Shown here: positions 60,130-64,000 of the stretch, piece by piece
Position numbering within the stretch: position 1 is the first letter of the stretch
Layout of the letters: every line of letters begins with the position of its first letter
Position numbers and translations under genes: made by a program
Notes under the pieces: generated by a model
Seen by the model: the letters and a program-made list of their open reading frames with translations, nothing else
Databases searched by the model: none
Told to the model about the DNA's origin: nothing
NCBI GenBank assembly: GCA_014338405.1
Contig: JTDE01000707.1
Location: 57,681 to 121,680 of the forward strand
DNA length: 64,000 nucleotides
From: Paragonimus skrjabini miyazakii
Lineage: Eukaryota > Platyhelminthes > Trematoda > Plagiorchiida > Troglotrematidae
Reading direction: 5' to 3'

Positions 60130-62010
60130 AGTTTTGCAGCCAGTGTTTTATTCTCACGTGGTGAGGATTACAGTCAGTGTGAATGGTAGTTTTTGGGGCA
60201 TATCCGTTTTTGCTTGGACAATCAGTTTAGAGGCGAGAGGTTTTGCATTCATTTCAATGTGTCAACACTCATTGGCGTTGATTGGGAGTTGGAAAACCTA
60301 GGACAATCACTTCTGTCTAACAGTTTAGATGCAATGCAAATCTGTTTCTAAAACTAACATTTTGTAACGGCGACATGTTCCGTCAGACAGTATTCAAAAC
60401 TGCTGTCCATCTGAAGCTATAGGCTTGAGAAAGATTCCGACATTGAATCAGTTGTCTATCTCAGTTATATATTTTGACCCAGGTATTGGTTTACCAAATG
60501 AATAAGTGTTTTGTTGAAGCAGTTTACACTTTGCTTCTTATGTCGACTAAAGCTTTGTCCTAAACTCCGAATCCATTACACAAACTACACCAAACGTAAT
60601 TCGTTATGCATTTTGTCTTTCTTGTTTAGGGAATATTTTATTTATAGATGGTAGAATAAAATTGCTCCATCTGTTATATTTTTTAATTTATCGCGCCTTT
60701 CTGTATATTTAAAACAAACGTTACGTTTCTCTTGTAAAGAACTCATCAAGATTTGTGGCTTTGTGTTTTTGTATAATCACAAGTAAACCTATGAAGCAAT
60801 TTAATATGTGTGAGTATTTGAACACGTTCATTGCTCCCAGCGACACTTAGCGTTCAATCAAAGCAGATGAGCAGTAAATGCAATTAATAAGTACAATTTC
60901 AAACTGAAGTTAAATAAACAGTTCTGTCCTAGTCTGACTACATTCGATGGAATTAAACCAAAAATCTGTTTGATGCAATAAATCGCCTCAAATGGCTCTG
61001 TTGCTTGTTCTTCAGAAAGACTGTTGTTTAGATTAAATTGTCCGATACACCGACAGACTAGTTTGCATTAGCAAAAATTGTGAGAATAAATTCTTTACTC
61101 CGTGAAGTTCGTTATTTGCCGTATAAAAACCAACCACTCGTGAGTTTGTATCTCTAGTTTGATAAACTAAGATGAAAATTTGTTAAGAAATGCTTTGAAA
61201 CTTTTTGCCTTACTCAAAAACATCAACTATGGAAAGTGAATTTGGCCACTCAAGTAGGCTTCAATAAATATTTTGTCAGTCTGATATTTTGTAATGTTCT
61301 ACTCAATGTAAACCAGTTTGGTTCGGAAACATCAACAGCAACCAGACCGTCCACTGCAATGATAGTTTTTACTTTGTGTTACATTTTCATCCAGTCACAA
61401 CACATTCGCCTCTGTCACCGCTTGAATTCATCATCTAAAACTGATCGATTAATGACCTGAGTGACCTGCCCAGTCAGCTCATTCGACAACATCAAAGAAG
61501 CAATCTTGTATAGATAAACGAATTAATTGTTTCAGATTGTCAGCGTCTGTAAGAGACAAAATTCTACCAATTCAAAACAACCTCCACAGTTGCCAGCTAG
61601 ACACATTGGACTTTAGTGAACCGGATAGAAAATGTGGTTTTTGAATTTGCCGCTGACGGACACTATTTCATTCCGATCAATCATATAAGAATGCATAAAA
61701 CAGAACGTACGCCTATTAAGTTTCGTCTTATGACGGATGCACTTTAGTAAACGAACTGGCACCTCCAACTTTTAAAACAGTACTGTGAATATGCCCGGTT
61801 TTCGGTGTTTCATCATCAGACTAAATACAACACACGTATATGGGCTCGATAAGGAGGCAGTAGATAACATAATACTGAAGCGAGAGATGTCAGTCAACAG
61901 TTTCCATCTGGTTTGAGTCCTGAGACTTAGTTACATAACATTGACCACGTGCGTTGTACGAACTCTGAGAGAGATACGTCACATCTATGCAATCATTCTA
62001 TCCTGGGTTT
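60130..62010. other. Downstream intron DNA
   Basis: No further PLC exon was recognised. A weak in-phase candidate after AACCAG at 61319 lacks a donor and lacks family resemblance. Confidence 0.35.
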
Positions 62011-62014
62011 GCGT

Positions 62015-62195
62015 TCACGGCCATGGAAAGTTCAACGTTGTGACTAGCAGTTTTTGAGCGCATAGTAATAGTGAGTATAGGTGAATTGCAATCGCCTCTG
62101 CAATTGATAGCGTACAACATTTGACCTGTTTCGATTGCATCCCACATATTTGGTAGATTGGCCTAAACGATTCGGTCTGATTGATCAGATGGTTT
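62015..62195 (-). mobile_element. Penelope-like element 3' end, minus strand
   Basis: The minus-strand frame gives NHLINQTESFRPIYQI, then SIAEAIAIHLYSLLLCAQKL and the terminal LNFPWP, the typical PLE C-terminal end. It abuts, in opposite orientation, the plus-strand PLE piece that begins at about 62190. Confidence 0.75.
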
Positions 62196-62687
62196 GACTC
62201 GATCGAATGCGTAGCGATCGCAGACGAACAGGGCCGATACAACGGCAAGATACAACGAAAGGTGTATCGTAAAGCAACTTAGACGGGCCAGTATACATAC
62301 TTCAATAGTTTTGTACCAATAAGACAAAAGAGAAACCAAATCCGATGTCTGATAGGTAGGGCCACGAAAATATGCTCGAGCGACAGCATCGAAGAAGAAA
62401 GACAGTTTATATTTAATACAGTCGTTGAAAATGGCTATCCGGAGCAATTTATTCACAAAAACATGCTAAGTGCTAAGGTAGATAAACCACAAACTGCAGA
62501 CAAAAAGTTTGTTTACATCTCCTTGCCCTTCAAGGGTGACCGTATCGCTGAAACCGTGACCAAGAAGCGTAATATAGCAATCAATAAAACGTATTTTGCA
62601 GCCCAACTACGCGTTCATTTTAACTTCACACTAGTATTGCGTTCTCGGTTGAAAGACATATTGCCTGTGCATCCCGCCTCTTCTTAA
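62190..62687 (+). mobile_element. Penelope-like element fragment, plus strand (RT thumb to endonuclease linker)
   Basis: One frame is open for about 165 codons with a single stop, TAG at 62280-62282, at the position of the family's conserved Trp (VYRKAT-stop-TGQYTYF). Following motifs: FVPIRQKRNQIRCLIGRATK, CSSDSIEEE, NGYPEQFI, ISLPFKGDRIAETV and LRSRLKDILP, ending at a TAA at 62685-62687 just before the expected GIY-YIG core. Good frame retention suggests this is among the younger PLE pieces here. The reverse-transcriptase catalytic part is absent. Confidence 0.8.
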
Positions 62688-62699
62688 AACAGTGTTGTA

Positions 62700-64000
62700 A
62701 TTTTTTATTTACATCAGTCTAACTGAGTCCTGAAAAAGTATGTTGTTTAAGGGACCGGAATATTTCACAGTTGATTTCTTTGTTTTCATGGTAACAAATA
62801 AAATGCAACAAAATATGCGTCGTTTGCAGTTTTTCTCCGGTCAGTTGACCACTTTTCTAATATGAACACAGGAAACAAAGTTGTTCCGCAATTCATAAAA
62901 GTGGTTGATTAGAAATACAACGATGTGACCAGTTTTGGAAAGGAACTTCACGATTTCTGATTATTGGAAGTGTGTTCAATATCTGACGAATGACGCATAG
63001 TTACTCTTTTGGAAAGTCATAATATAGATGCTGCAAATTTACATTAGTTTATTCCAAACACAAAACTACAAATTAGTAACATTTACTATAAGATGCACTG
63101 AGTCCATTTGAATAAAACGTTTACTGTTGATACAGAACACATATGATGAAAGTAGCTCTCCTCAATATGAAGGTACCCTTATAAACCGAGAAAATAGTTC
63201 TGATTTATTGCGTGATATCTGCCGTCTGTAAGAATGTGAAGAAACGCTTCATTAAAAAACTGAATACAGCTTAGTAAAAGTGAGTTGGTTTTATACTTGC
63301 TGTTAGAGTCGCGCAGTACACACTGTAATGAACATAAGTTAGATAATTATTAATTGTGTATTTCTAATCATGTTATCTATTATCTGCCTGATATACGTTC
63401 GAGGCTAAGCATCGTAACAGCAAGTATTGTTACACATTATTGGAGTAGTGTGCTACCGCAGTATTATATTAAAAAGCCGTCTTAGGTGACAGGGTTGGGA
63501 AAACAATTCGAACGTGTTGTTTGCATAATATTGGTTGATCAAAGGGACAGAGTAACTGACAGAGCTCAGTCAGCGCTGCTTCGACATACGTGGAGAAAGT
63601 TGGCGTTGCTCGAACAAATTTAGTGAAAGTTGAGAAGCTCACAGTTATTGCACGTAGCCAGTCTGGGCTATCATTGCTAAATTCAGTTGCTCATTTGACT
63701 AACCACTTACCATGATAATCATCACGTCTCAGACAACACTGTTTGCCTGAACATCAAATCTCAAGTACGTTACACCAGTAGGCACAAAAAATGTCGGAGC
63801 GATCAGAATAAAATTAACAGGAGAATGCCGTCTTTTTGTGGTTTCTTGATTAGAAAAGCAGGAGTTGGTCTAAATGTAATTCTGAGAAAGAATGATTACT
63901 TTGTTTTATGGTGTTAAAAACAGTTTGTGTTCGATTTACTGACTAAAGGATAAGAATTCAAATTCACTTTTATCGATCAGTTAGACAGTAGTCTCTGAGT
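62700..64000. other. Non-coding DNA at the right edge
   Basis: No exon or repeat was recognised. The rest of the PLC-like gene is expected beyond the window. Confidence 0.4.

Noticed and set aside
62163..62456. 97-codon minus frame
   Set aside because: It is the shadow of the plus-strand PLE frame at 62190-62687.
1..64000. Bacterial-type features (operons, CRISPR, Shine-Dalgarno sites)
   Set aside because: The window has a eukaryotic intron-rich structure, and none of these was seen.

Overview
The window reads as a piece of a gene-sparse, AT-rich animal genome. Long stretches carry no open frame, short candidate exons are bounded by GT/AG splice signals, and decayed Penelope-like retroelements (PLEs) and tRNA-like short repeats are scattered throughout. 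The PLE and SINE flavour recalls flatworms (Platyhelminthes, trematode-like). That is an impression from sequence character, not a database result. No bacterial operon, CRISPR array, rRNA or intact tRNA gene was seen. One run of exactly 100 N (15999-16098) is an assembly gap.

Right half (about 33.2-60.1 kb, plus strand): nine candidate exons can be chained with compatible reading phases into the N-terminal part of a divergent phospholipase C-beta. They cover an N-terminal segment, a PH-like domain, a linker helix and part of the EF-hand region (352 codons). The catalytic X and Y domains would lie beyond the right edge. Its introns hold a fresh 128-bp tandem duplication, an extra 126-codon open frame, SINE copies, PLE remnants and ORF-dense debris.

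Left half (1-33 kb): coding evidence is weaker. Three plus-strand exon candidates (20.57, 25.02 and 27.55 kb) fit together in phase as the 3' part of an unrecognised gene upstream of the PLC-like gene. Two more plus-strand candidates lie at 11.45 and 16.70 kb. On the minus strand are a terminal-exon candidate with a hydrophobic membrane segment (14.48-14.67 kb) and two weaker candidates (13.65 and 22.74 kb).

Mobile DNA: PLE remnants lie at 6.9 (+), 24.0 (-), 48.0-49.6 (-), 54.6 (-) and 62.0-62.7 kb (two pieces in divergent orientation). Two rearranged copies of a possible PLE 5' fragment lie at 11.8 and 31.0 kb. A tRNA-like SINE occurs as head-to-head inverted pairs at 15.9, 26.7 and 52.1 kb, with single decayed copies at 38.0 and 41.2 kb. 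The most interesting themes are the repeated inverted (divergent) architecture in two unrelated repeat families and the highly divergent PLC-beta-like gene.
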